Shown in pieces: positions 9,009 through 17,139 of a stretch of 17,412 nt of DNA. This stretch comes from Acanthaster planci. Lineage: Eukaryota > Echinodermata > Asteroidea > Valvatida > Acanthasteridae. Positions within the stretch are counted from its first letter, which is position 1; each line of letters opens with the position of its first letter. The stretch covers positions 203,643-221,054 of the forward strand of contig NW_019091710.1 of assembly GCF_001949145.1 (NCBI RefSeq), written 5' to 3'. Under the pieces are notes generated by a model. It searched no databases. It was not told the origin of the DNA and saw only the letters and a program-made list of their open reading frames with translations. Position numbers and translations under genes: made by a program.

Positions 9009-9039
9009 TACCAATCAGATGACGGGAATCTGATTGGTA
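9009..9039. repeat. Perfect 12-bp hairpin containing CCAAT motifs
   Basis: TACCAATCAGAT (9009-9020) and ATCTGATTGGTA (9028-9039) are exact reverse complements with loop GACGGGA. Each arm carries CCAAT/ATTGG. Confidence 0.75.
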
Positions 9040-9119
9040 GGTCATCAATCATGTGCCATTGACTTATACTGTATTTTCAGCAGTGTGACCTTGGAATATC
9101 TATACATGTACCCTGTTAA

Positions 9120-9543
9120 CCCCTTCGCGTTGGGACGCGGCAAGACACGCCGTAAAAATTGAGATCCTTAGCCCACTTTTCAGCTATTATTCTCGACCCA
9201 CGCTCGAGCGAACACGGTGAAAGAAGGCAGACCCTGGCTCTTGTATATATGGTAATTGGCCTTTGTGTGTAGCCCAAAAATTAAAAGACCGAATTTGCAT
9301 CATAATCACCAGCAACCAGCACCAGCAATAGTCCCCACTTTGAAAAGAGGCAACGAGAATGTGGAAGCGTGAGTAGAGCCGCATGCCACTGAACAATCAG
9401 CCTTTTCACCGTGTAATTCAAAGTGTGCAGAGCACGCAGGGCCACAAACCGAGAATTTGCGGGTTGGCAGGTGGCCTTTGTGGCCAAGCGAGGCTGGAAT
9501 TCTTGGAGTCGACTTTCGGAAAGAGATTCCCGTCATCAAGGGG
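9120..9543. mobile_element. TTAA-flanked 424-bp element, piggyBac-like non-autonomous
   Basis: The element starts CCCCTTCGCGTTGGGA just after TTAA (9116-9119) and ends CCCGTCATCAAGGGG just before TTAA (9544-9547). The end's reverse complement, CCCCTTGATGACGGGA, agrees with the start at the first six bases and at GGGA (11 of 16 overall). TTAA target duplication with CCC...GGG ends is the signature of the piggyBac superfamily. The interior is GC-richer than its surroundings. Its open frames, including 96 codons on the minus strand, show no transposase domain, so the copy would depend on an enzyme encoded elsewhere. Confidence 0.55.
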
Positions 9544-10033
9544 TTAAAAACAGCGCTGCTACTGCAGGGTAGTAAGGCACGCTCACGGTATTTCACACAG
9601 ACAAAGAATGATCAGGCGTGCGCATGCCTCAGGGAAGACACAGTCATGACTTCTCAGGCATAACAGAAAATTTCTGTCACCACTCAGAACTTGAAAACTT
9701 GTGTTGTGCTTTATGTTAGATTTAGGGAGAAAAAGGGCAACTTACTTGTATACAAAAAGGGGTATTGTAAAAGAGTTGTATGAAAACAAATTGGGAATGT
9801 TTCACATTGTAGAAGGGAAAGAGAAAATTTCATTTGGCGAGGGATGGAATATTCCATTTCCATCACACCATGGAAAAGAGCATTCAGTTTGTCACGTCAT
9901 GAAAGTATTCTTACCATAGCGCTCAAACTTTTTTTTTAATAAACCGTGGATTAGACAGATTTCTTTTTGCTGCAGCTACATGCTATGCTTTGGGATGAAT
10001 TATTAAGACCGGTGAAGTAATTCAGCCAGATAC

Positions 10034-10097
10034 AATGTTCCATTCCACCTGGCTTCTCCTTGTTGAATGGAACATTTCACCTCTCACCGAATGAGAT
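10034..10097. repeat. Perfect 12-bp hairpin followed by CACCGAATGAGAT
   Basis: AATGTTCCATTC (10034-10045) and GAATGGAACATT (10065-10076) are exact reverse complements with a 19-nt loop. Seven bases later CTCACCGAATGAGAT (10083-10097) resembles the CACCAAATGAGAT core at 8637, so this may be a third, diverged member of that hairpin family. Confidence 0.6.
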
Positions 10098-10340
10098 TAT
10101 TGTTACGATTGCATGTATATGAAATTTTCATTATTTGTTTCACCTGCATACCTGCATAAATCCGCCTCTGTTAGGAGAGCAAATGGTCCTGCTCGCATAT
10201 TACCCTTTATCCTTTTGTGAAACAGATTTATCCACCAATGAAATGGGGGGAACCAGTCAAGTAAAATGAAGTTCTATTAAATGGGTATCGCTGAGCAGAA
10301 TGGATCATTTAATGACATACATGTACAGGGTGTACATTAA

Positions 10341-10671
10341 CCCTCCTATGCTGAAGTCAGTCTTTGGGTCATTTGGTGAACACCTCAAGGAAGCACAGCT
10401 GTGTTGTGTACTGCACCAACAGTCCCTCGCAGGAATATCAGATTGCATTTTTGTGCTGCCCAACAACTGTGCTTCACTGTTTCATGTGCATCATTGTGCA
10501 GTAAACCAAATGCAGTGAAGAGGACTGCACAAAAGACCCTGGGTCATTTTGTGCTGACAACCTACTGTGTACACACTGAACCTGCGCATGTTCGAGTTCC
10601 ATATAGAAAATACATGCTCACCAGTGACTGTGGGCATGTGTGCACATTTGTGCTGTAAAACCAAAGGAGGG
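10341..10671. mobile_element. TTAA-flanked 331-bp element, piggyBac-like MITE
   Basis: TTAA (10337-10340) is followed by CCCTCCTATGCTG. At the far end CCAAAGGAGGG is followed by TTAA (10672-10675). The reverse complement of the end, CCCTCCTTTGGT, matches the start at about 10 of 12 positions. This is the piggyBac pattern of TTAA target duplication with CCC...GGG termini. The interior has internal direct repeats: ATTGTGCAGTAAACCAAATG near 10494 resembles ATTTGTGCTGTAAAACCAAAG near 10646, and TGGGTCATTT occurs near 10375 and 10540. It has no transposase frame. Confidence 0.65.
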
Positions 10672-10974
10672 TTAAGAGATTAATATAGCTATGCGGCATC
10701 TCACACACCATTTTGAGGGCCACAGCCAGAAAACTCAAGATAAGAGCTTCCAAATGACGCCTTTCTTGCCTGATCATGTTATTGCTTAAGGGCATACCAA
10801 TGGATTGAAATCATGGCACCAAAACTGCACTGGTTCACTTATTGAGCCTCGTTGCATTTCACTTGACCAACTGCCACACCTTGATTGTGAATAATATCTT
10901 GCCTGGGTATGCAATGGGGTTTATTCAAAAGGCCTGGTGTGTCCATTCTGGCCATCAAACAAGCTTGGTATCAC

Positions 10975-11170
10975 AATGGGCAGCTAACCACTCAGCAGAG
11001 AATTTTTATGGTAAAGACATTTCAAGAAACTAAAAGTTTGCAAGCCACATGGGATGCTTTTCGAGAAGCATTCAGAGACAGAAACACCAGCAAAGAAAAC
11101 AATTCGGGTCAATGTTAACAAGTGTGAAATACATGGAACCAGCTTGAACAGGACCAGAGGTCACTCAGGT
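10975..11170 (+). pseudogene. Frameshifted fragment of a mariner-type transposase N-terminal HTH domain
   Basis: The frame at 10975-11085 encodes LTTQQRIFMVKTFQETKSL and then ATWDAFREAFRDRN. After a one-base frame change near 11086 the next frame gives PAKKTIRVNVNKCEIHGTS and LNRTRGHSG up to 11170. Together these follow the DUF4817-type helix-turn-helix domain at the N-terminus of mariner/IS630-like transposases: a QR.F.V..(Y/F)..T.S body, FR..F.DR, P.K.TI...V.K and GT..., then a GRSG-like end. The catalytic DDE/D domain is absent; sequence after 11170 is unrelated and soon reaches a stop. It is a dead fragment inside PSMG1 intron 2. Confidence 0.75.
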
Positions 11171-11557
11171 TGGCTGTTGATGTATGTGTGCTAAATGAAT
11201 AAATAATCTTTCATTAAAAGAGAATTTGTGTTGATTTTGTTTGATATGAAAGTGAGCCAACCATATTTTTGCACCCTAAAAATTCTGGGTGATGGTGCTC
11301 AATCATGCATGGCCCTGGACAAGAAACCTTTTGTGTCATTTGAACACTCATAATCTCTACTTTAAAGTGATACAATGATCCTTGTTGAAGGGCATTTAGT
11401 ATTGTCGTACTGGCCCCTTAAAGTTGGATTACCTTTTTTAACAAACACTCGGTACCATCATCTTTGTGATCAACGATCCATCAATCACATGACAGGAATT
11501 TATGCAGGTACGTGTGTTGTATAGAATTGAATTCCTATCTTTACTCCTTTAAACCAG

Positions 11558-11763
11558 GCTTCCTGGATGCGTATGTACTTTGGGATGACCCTAGCATTGT
11601 GGGAACTGTAAAGTGTAACCCCGAAAAGTCCGAGGTCAGGCCAGAATCGGCTGCTAGTCACGGCACAAGCCCAGTGTATCGGCTCAAACGGCAACCAAAT
11701 GTTCTCGTTTGCCAATGCAAGCATGATGTGATTCCGGAGGTAACCCACCTGCTAACAGAGAAG
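11558..11763 (+). CDS. PSMG1: PSMG1 exon 3
   Basis: A 206-nt exon entered in phase 1 (G|GC = Gly) after acceptor TTTAAACCAG, with donor AAG|GTATGC in phase 0. It encodes about residues 68-136. The sequence GFLDAYVLWDDPSIVG is followed by a polar loop (EKSEVRPESAASHGTSPVY) and then RLKRQPNVLVCQCKHDVIPE and VTHLLTEK. The strand (S/P)NV(L/F)(L/V)CQC is the clearest PSMG1 signature in the window, and the preceding loop is variable in length across the family. The open frame extends beyond both splice sites by chance (11512-11802), but phase and similarity fix the boundaries. Confidence 0.9.
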
Positions 11764-11983
11764 GTATGCGTAACTTACCCTGCTGATATTCATCATACTT
11801 GATGCAGAGGTCGTAGGTCATAATTACCAAACAACCAATGGCAGCATGATGTACATGTACGTGTACATTAGACATTGTCACTGACACATACGATGCATGT
11901 ACTCGTTAGACTTGACCCGCGAATGAAAAATCTCAACATGACATATTGCCTCGTTTTTGTATTCTATCGGTGTTGCAGTTCAA

Positions 11984-12033
11984 ACTGGTCACAAGACCAG
12001 TCGCATGTAACAGGTGAACAGTGACACAGGAAC
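11984..12033. repeat. Hairpin and dispersed repeat, copy 1
   Basis: ACTGGTC-ACAA-GACCAGT (11984-12001) is a perfect hairpin. From GTCACAAG through CCAGTC, AACAGG, TGAACAGTGACA and GAAC the sequence matches 14380-14430 in the same order and orientation. Confidence 0.6.
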
Positions 12034-12344
12034 GCTTTTGTTACTTGAATAGTTTGTGACTTGAATTCAGGCTGGAGGCCTTGTAGGGCGAGGTAATTGT
12101 TCTCAGAGGTTTCCTCAAAATGTTTCTTTACATTAAGAGCCCTGTTCTTAATAAAAAAAAAGCCTATGTTTCTGTCTAGTACTAGTTGGTGATAAAAAAA
12201 TATAAAACTGTCAATTAATGTTCACATTGACAGCGTGACATTGATTCCATGGTGATATACCTCTTACATATCCATGACCTAATTCTATCCTCCCATTGGT
12301 CACTCCTAGACATGCTCTGTGTGTTAGATTCCCTGTGGGGCTTT

Positions 12345-12492
12345 TTCAGCCTAAGGCCATGCCCAGAGTTACTTGGTTTTGGCTTAAAATTGCGCACAAC
12401 CCTATTGACAGTGGCTGTAGCCGCTATTATAAACACATGCGCAATTTCAAGCCGCAGCCGAGTAATTTGTACCTATGTGTAGCCTTAGTCTT
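12345..12492. repeat. 148-bp quasi-palindrome (MITE or RNA hairpin)
   Basis: GGCTTAAAATTGCGCA (12381-12396) pairs with TGCGCAATTTCAAGCC (12438-12453), 15 of 16. Outside this, TTACT(T/C)GG and CTAAGGC (12351-12357 with 12482-12488) also pair, and inside it GTGGCT-GT-AGCCGC forms the tip. The arms are therefore nearly continuous over about 60 bp each, with small bulges. A palindromic MITE fits best. No flanking target duplication was identified. Confidence 0.7.
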
Positions 12493-13589
12493 GTACTATT
12501 GACTCCAGGCAGGAGCAGTAGTACGGCACTGCACGTTACCCCGGGAGAGTCGCAATGCAGAGGGCATGCCATGCACATAACTTGCTTGTGTGCAAGCTGT
12601 GCTAAGTTCATGCGGCGGATTTTCATCAGAATGTGCACAATCAGTGGCTTCATCTTAAACCCAGTTTCCATGTCAGGGTAAAGAGACAGAGGAAGCATCA
12701 ACAAACAGTCCCCATTGCAACCCATTTATCTGTGAAATACCCACAGATTTTAGTGCAGTGCGCCCTCTGTTGAGCACAATCAGTGAGGTATAATGTAGTG
12801 AGCTTTCTTCCATAAAACTGTGGGTTATTAAAGAATTGCAAACACTCTCAGATCAGTTTGCACCTGTAGTTTAGTCATTCGGAGGGTCGCTTTATGTGAG
12901 CCAAGGAACAGCAGTCGGAATCTCTGTAGAAACTTTTTTCTGTGTTGCAATTTAGGTCATACTCCAAAGTGTCAGTCATAAATCAAATAGCAAAGTGGTA
13001 CCATAACTCAAAAGTGTCGGCAAGAAGTTAAGCTTTTTCAACGCTTAGTGCATTGTACAGGCCGCAGTGTACATGTATTGTGTGCCTATTTTCCCGTTGA
13101 AATTAAGGATTAGCCTGGGTTGCCTTGTTGGTACATGTACAAAATTACGGGGAAGTGGTTGGCTCTACTAAATAATGCCAACACCGATGCAAACATTCAG
13201 AAAAGTTGGATCCTGTCTTTGCACGTTGCCGGTTTTAAATCAGTGCCGGGAGACTGCGCCCATAGGTACATGAATGCCGGCTCAACAGGTGAAAGAATCC
13301 CTCTCACATAGTGCCAAGAATTTTGCGTATTTTCACTGTGTGACAAAGAAATGACATGCCGGATGTCAACAATAGTAGCTTAATAACTGAAATTTATTTA
13401 AAAAATTTGAGTCCACACAGGCTTCAAGAAATGGTATAACCACCTCAAACGGGCATTTTGAAGGATCCTGTTTGAGTCTTGGACACCATTTTGTATCAGT
13501 GTTTGGTGAGCTGATGTCACAAACAGTTTCTTCATCTGCAACTTTCTTCATCCCCGTTATCAGCTTCAGGGTCAATCTTTGAGGGGTCA

Positions 13590-13700
13590 GTTTTTGATTT
13601 TTTTTTTCCCCCAAGTAAATTGATGATTTTTCATCCCTTTCATCTCTTTTCTTTCAATTTTTTTTTTTGCTCTTGTCTCTTTTTTTTAATTTGTTATTTT
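13590..13700 (+). repeat. T-rich low-complexity tract
   Basis: Repeated runs of eight or more T separated by C and short mixed sequence, about 210-320 bp ahead of the exon 4 acceptor. Confidence 0.8.
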
Positions 13701-13910
13701 CAAGTTCTTGTTGGAGGGGCCTTACGATGCCCATGGGTGTTAGCATGTTGCATGATTTCAGCCGTCGTTATGATCTCACTAAAACAAAGCTCTACGGGTG
13801 CTTAGCACAAGGCAGCAATCTGATCATGCGTACAGGAAGACGCTGTGAGTTCTTTCTCAAACATGCAACATTTTTGTGTTTTTCTCCTCCTCCCCCCCTT
13901 CCCCTCGCAG

Positions 13911-14109
13911 ATTTTCTGTGACATTGACACTGCAAGTCTGGAGGTCGTTGTCTTGGACACAGCCCCGACGGCAGAGTACAAGACCCACATGTCGCCCTCG
14001 GATGTCTCAGCCCCTTTCCTACGTTCTCTTCGTTCCCGAGCGCACACCTCCAAGATGCAGTGCCCGGTCCTGGAGTCACCAAATGCCATCAAGGGACTCT
14101 GCGCTGCAG
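13911..14109 (+). CDS. PSMG1: PSMG1 exon 4
   Basis: A 199-nt exon entered in phase 0 after a strong polypyrimidine tract and CCCCTCGCAG; the donor GCAG|GTGAGC leaves phase 1. It encodes about residues 137-202: IFCDIDTASLEVVVLDTAPT, then AEYKTHMSPSDVSAPFLRSL, a short basic loop, and CPVLESPNAIKGLCAA. These match PSMG1 at the (I/V)TILT strand, the YKT motif, the SPFLR(A/S)L helix and the PLLE.PN segment that precedes the last beta-alpha unit. It is GC-rich relative to the surrounding intron. The overlapping frame on the minus strand (13802-14143) is a shadow of this exon. Confidence 0.93.
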
Positions 14110-14379
14110 GTGAGCTCTGTACAATACTTCGATTTGTGCACAAATTTTGGCATTAGAAGCATCCATAAATGCTGTACATGTACCTAACCTAGTTTCTTCA
14201 TTCGTATGGGTCAAAAGCTCGTCTCATGGATGGTTTTAACGCAATCAATAGGCATTTTTTTTCTGGTTTCTTATGAAATTTTGACTTGCATTGTAACCCT
14301 CCCACAAGGGAATCAGTGATCTAACTGTTGTCATGTACCAGTAACACAGAGCAGTGTTTTAATCGAGTCCGTCACAAGT

Positions 14380-14430
14380 CCCTTCACAAGGCCAGTCATA
14401 ATTAACAGGGTGAATAATGACAAATAGAAC
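14380..14430. repeat. Dispersed repeat, copy 2 (mate of 11984-12033)
   Basis: GTCACAAG, CCAGTC, AACAGG, TGAA and TGACA occur in the same order as at 11988-12033. This copy has an extra 12 or so bases that look like a local duplication of TCACAAG. Confidence 0.5.
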
Positions 14431-14770
14431 ACATGTTTTGGCTTTGCACGACTTATTACCTTTTTTTGCAGAGCGGGTCACATTTTTTACTCTCATTTGA
14501 TATTTTCACAAAGAGGGTAGTTTTAACCAGGACAAAAAAGTTTGATGGCGCAGTTCATAGATAGGGAAGTTAAAGGCCCATATCCAGATTTAAATTCTTG
14601 CGCTTAAACTGCTCCATCAATTTTGACATCCAAATTACATAAACATTCTGTCCCGAGCAGTTTTGCTAACTCCCAACCATCCCCGACCCTAAGTTCTAAA
14701 ATCCACTGGGAGACCCATTAGAAGTTTGCGTGACCCAGGAAGGCAGAGTCTGTCTGGTGTTGATATATTG

Positions 14771-14797
14771 TGACAGGAGGCTGAATGCCTCTTGTCA
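14771..14797. repeat. Hairpin, 11 bp stem, 5 nt loop
   Basis: TGACAGGAGGC pairs with GCCTCTTGTCA across TGAAT with a single mismatch. Confidence 0.65.
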
Positions 14798-15644
14798 GTG
14801 AAACCCAAAGTTGTTTTTTCCAGCTGTGTGGAAGACCTTTAAGGGGACGAAAAGTTCCCTGTAAAATTTCCAGGATGGTTGAGACTAATGCTCAGTGAAT
14901 TGGTAAATCTATTAGCGATACTGCTCAATTTTGGCACAGGCCGTGAGAAACCCAAACACTGCTGCTTCCTATTTTCCGTGTAAAACAGACAGTGTGTATA
15001 AATTCAGCAAACAGAGTTGTTTGTCGAACATCTTTGGACTGAGGGTCATCCAATACGTTGTCATGTCAGGGCTGAAAGCATATACATGTATGTATTTGTA
15101 GTTATAAAAAGAATGCTGTGAAGCAGAGCATCGCATGTAGTGAACTACATATTTCCAGCGTGTAGAAGTTATGTAGGTACATGCAGATAGGTCATTCTGT
15201 AGTTGAAAACTTTATTTGTTTTTCTATCAACGGTGACATATGAGTTTGAAAGCTTGAAGTTTGAATGCGCCGGTTAGTTGCATGGTTGCTTATTGCAAAT
15301 TATCTGCCAAACGAAATACATGTTACACACAAATGTCACACTTTTGAACCTCAGATTAATAGAATGGTGCAAATGGGCAATGGAAGTCACTCCAGCCAGG
15401 AGTAGCCCTAGTTTTTTTGTTTTTTTTTTGTCTGACATGACCACTGTTGATGCATCCAAGATTTAAATGCCGTGAAATGGGAAGGTTTTACTTTCTCCTC
15501 ATGTCGGATGCTTGGTGTGGGAACCTTGAAATACAATCTCATCAACTTCAAGTTAAATTCAGGAAGAACTGTTGATGTATACATTGTAAAATCTCACAAA
15601 GTATGGTACTTCATCTAGATATCTGATGTTGTTTGTTATTTCAG

Positions 15645-15781
15645 TGCTAAGCCATTGCCAAATATTTGGTGTTCCCTGCATGGTCTACGTTGGCTTTCTA
15701 GATAGCCTATTTCTGCACACAGATGATATCAAAGTCTTCAGTCCACTTCTGTCAAGCAGTCCTATCCAGAAAATTTACCAG
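15645..15781 (+). CDS. PSMG1: PSMG1 exon 5 (penultimate visible exon; C-terminal exon not found)
   Basis: A 137-nt exon entered in phase 1 (G|TG = Val) after TTATTTCAG, ending CAG|GTAATT in phase 0. It encodes about residues 203-248: VLSHCQIFGVPCMVYVGFLD, SLFLHTDDIKVFSPLL, then SSSPIQKIYQ. This corresponds to the VLSYCQ helix, the hydrophobic strand and the F.P(I/L)L segment near the PSMG1 C-terminus. Vertebrate PSMG1 continues for about 25 more residues and ends in a hydrophobic-Tyr-X type tail used for docking into alpha-ring pockets. That short last exon is expected downstream, and no phase-0 exon with such an ending was recognised before 17412. The gene is therefore partial at its 3' end. 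Confidence 0.9.
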
Positions 15782-16002
15782 GTAATTTTATGAATGAGTT
15801 TAAGACAGAAGAGAGCGCTTTTTAGTCTTTGGGGGGAAATTAAAGATGACTAGGTTGGCATGTTTCTTTCCAGTGAGACCTGTAGCGAGTTACAAAGGTT
15901 GCAAAGCTGTTACGTTAAGCATTAATTCACACAGCAGGAGTTTGCCAGTGCTGCCTCCCTTTCAACTCTGTTTCAAAGTATTCTTTAACCCTAACCCTAC
16001 AT

Positions 16003-16040
16003 AATACTGCAAATTACTACTTGTAGTAAAATGCAGTACT
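16003..16040. repeat. Hairpin, 18 bp stem, 2 nt loop
   Basis: AATACTGCAAATTACTAC (16003-16020) pairs with GTAGTAAAATGCAGTACT (16023-16040) at 15 or 16 of 18 positions, the inner seven perfect, across TT. A weaker related sequence in inverse orientation, TATTTTGTAGTACTGTATAG, lies near 16242-16261. Confidence 0.7.
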
Positions 16041-16819
16041 GAGCGCTGTCGCTTGTAAGAGGAAATGACTTTATTGTTCTGTGAAGCCATAAGATACAAT
16101 AGATAAGACAATGTACCATACAGTGCTGTGGCACTATGAATGCATGGCTTTATTGTTCTCTGTATAAGTAACAATGGAAGTAACCTAGCCAGAAGTAGTA
16201 ATCTGTAGCGCTAGGTCCTTCAGGCTCAGGCTATTACTTGGTATTTTGTAGTACTGTATAGTGTAAGCCAAACAATATGCTTGGTGGTTAGGGCTAATGT
16301 TCCGGCAGCTGGAACTTTATAACTGCTCAAGCACACCCTTGGAATGTGGGATGGATCCATGCCAGTGAGGCCCCTCCCCCCCTCCCAAAATAGTAACAAT
16401 TCCTGTTTCCCTACCTGCTGGTTCCCTATTTTGACGGCACGACCTTCAAGTTTTTTTTTAGTGAAAGAAATGCGTCCCTTTAATTTTGAATATTGTGCAG
16501 AAAAGGCTCAGGGCACGCAATTAGTTCCCTTTAAAGTGTTAGTCATTTGAAACAAATACCAACCAACCTTCTTTCTGTGACTTTCACCCAGTTAACACTT
16601 TGTAGCTACACACACTGAAACACTACCAAAAAAAAAAAAGGCCAGTGGTGGATCCAGGTAAATGGGGGGCGGGGGGAGTTTTGAGACATTTTGCATACAA
16701 AGGGGGGACGTACCACATGTAGTTGTCGCCGTTGGGGATGCCATTTCATCTTTACATGTATGTCTTATCCATAAAGAAGACCCCTACATGGTTAATGTTC
16801 AAGAGTGTCTTCCAACATT

Positions 16820-17139
16820 CACTCTTTAAAGGCAAAGGAGTGTAAAACTCACTCTCAGGAAGAGTGAGTCCTCTGTAAAACCACTCCCAAAGAGTGAAAA
16901 CCATGCTAGAATGAGTAAAAAAAACATTCTAAATGGAATGAAAACCACCTCAAAAGAGTGAAATTTCCACTCCGACAAGGATCCATTCCTTCATGTGGCT
17001 CCTCTTTTTGAGTGAATGTCACTCTTTTGGGAGTATTTTTCACTGTTTTTAGAATGATTTTCACGCTTTTGGAATAGATTTATGAGAGACTCGCTGTTAC
17101 TGAGAATGAAGTTTTCACTGTTTTGCCCTTAGAGAGTCA
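16820..17139. mobile_element. 320-bp foldback/palindromic element built of AGTGAAAA-type units
   Basis: The left half (16820-16980) matches the reverse complement of the right half (16985-17139) over nearly its whole length at roughly 70-75 percent. Examples are CTTTAAAGGCAAA with CTCTAAGGGCAAA, and CCACTCCCAAAGAGTGAAAA with CTATTCCAAAAGCGTGAAAA. The centre is the palindrome GGATCC (16979-16984). Within each arm a unit like (C)ACTCCAAAAGAGTGAAAA recurs every 17-20 bases. No coding frame is present. A palindromic MITE is the likeliest explanation; the element boundary and target duplication are uncertain. Confidence 0.65.

Larger units (their letters stand above)
8156..11557 (+). other. PSMG1: PSMG1 intron 2 (3.4 kb), rich in mobile-element remains
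   Basis: The largest intron. In order it contains two hairpin repeats with a CACCAAATGA core (8318-8412, 8594-8666), a perfect hairpin at 9009-9039, and a TTAA-flanked element at 9120-9543. These are followed by a hairpin with a related repeat (10034-10097), a second TTAA-flanked element (10341-10671) and a transposase fragment (10975-11170). Five TACATGTA octamers (8388, 8533, 8543, 9103, 10318) are present. Nothing was recognised at 9550-10020 or 11200-11550. Confidence 0.75.
11764..13910 (+). other. PSMG1: PSMG1 intron 3 (2.15 kb)
   Basis: Contains a perfect 7-bp hairpin with an adjoining repeat (11984-12033), a long quasi-palindrome (12345-12492) and TACATGTA octamers at 11852, 13070 and 13132. 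A T-rich stretch runs 13590-13700. The acceptor is preceded by a long C/T tract (CTCCTCCTCC...CCCCTCGCAG). An 82-codon minus-strand frame at 13366-13614 is unassigned. Confidence 0.75.
14110..15644 (+). other. PSMG1: PSMG1 intron 4 (1.5 kb)
   Basis: Intron from GTGAGC to GTTATTTCAG. It carries the second copy of a dispersed repeat (14380-14430), a hairpin at 14771-14797 and TACATGTA at 14175 and 15083. No other gene or element was recognised. Confidence 0.75.

Noticed and set aside
9281-9596. Overlapping minus-strand frames of 68-96 codons
   Set aside because: They lie across the TTAA-flanked element and its flank. The Cys/Ser-rich composition gives no transposase or other family signature.
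13366-13614. Minus-strand 82-codon frame in PSMG1 intron 3 with a coding-like, Lys/Asp-rich composition
   Set aside because: No recognised domain, no convincing splice sites on the minus strand and only one isolated frame. It could be a degenerate repeat; a protein search would be needed to revive it.
13792-14143. Minus-strand frames of 96 and 113 codons
   Set aside because: They overlap PSMG1 exon 4 and its GC-rich, stop-poor flanks, and show no domain of their own. They are shadows of the real exon.
15782-15905. PSMG1 last exon starting after TTTCTTTCCAG near 15873
   Set aside because: The acceptor looks good, but in phase 0 the next codon is TGA, giving no C-terminal tail.
15985-16000. 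Interstitial telomere array
   Set aside because: Only about two CCCTAA units are present, too few to call a telomeric array.
16304-16364. PSMG1 last exon starting at CTGGAACTTTATAACTGC
   Set aside because: It gives a 19-residue frame with a stop, but the acceptor lacks a pyrimidine tract and the sequence does not resemble the expected hydrophobic-Tyr-X tail.
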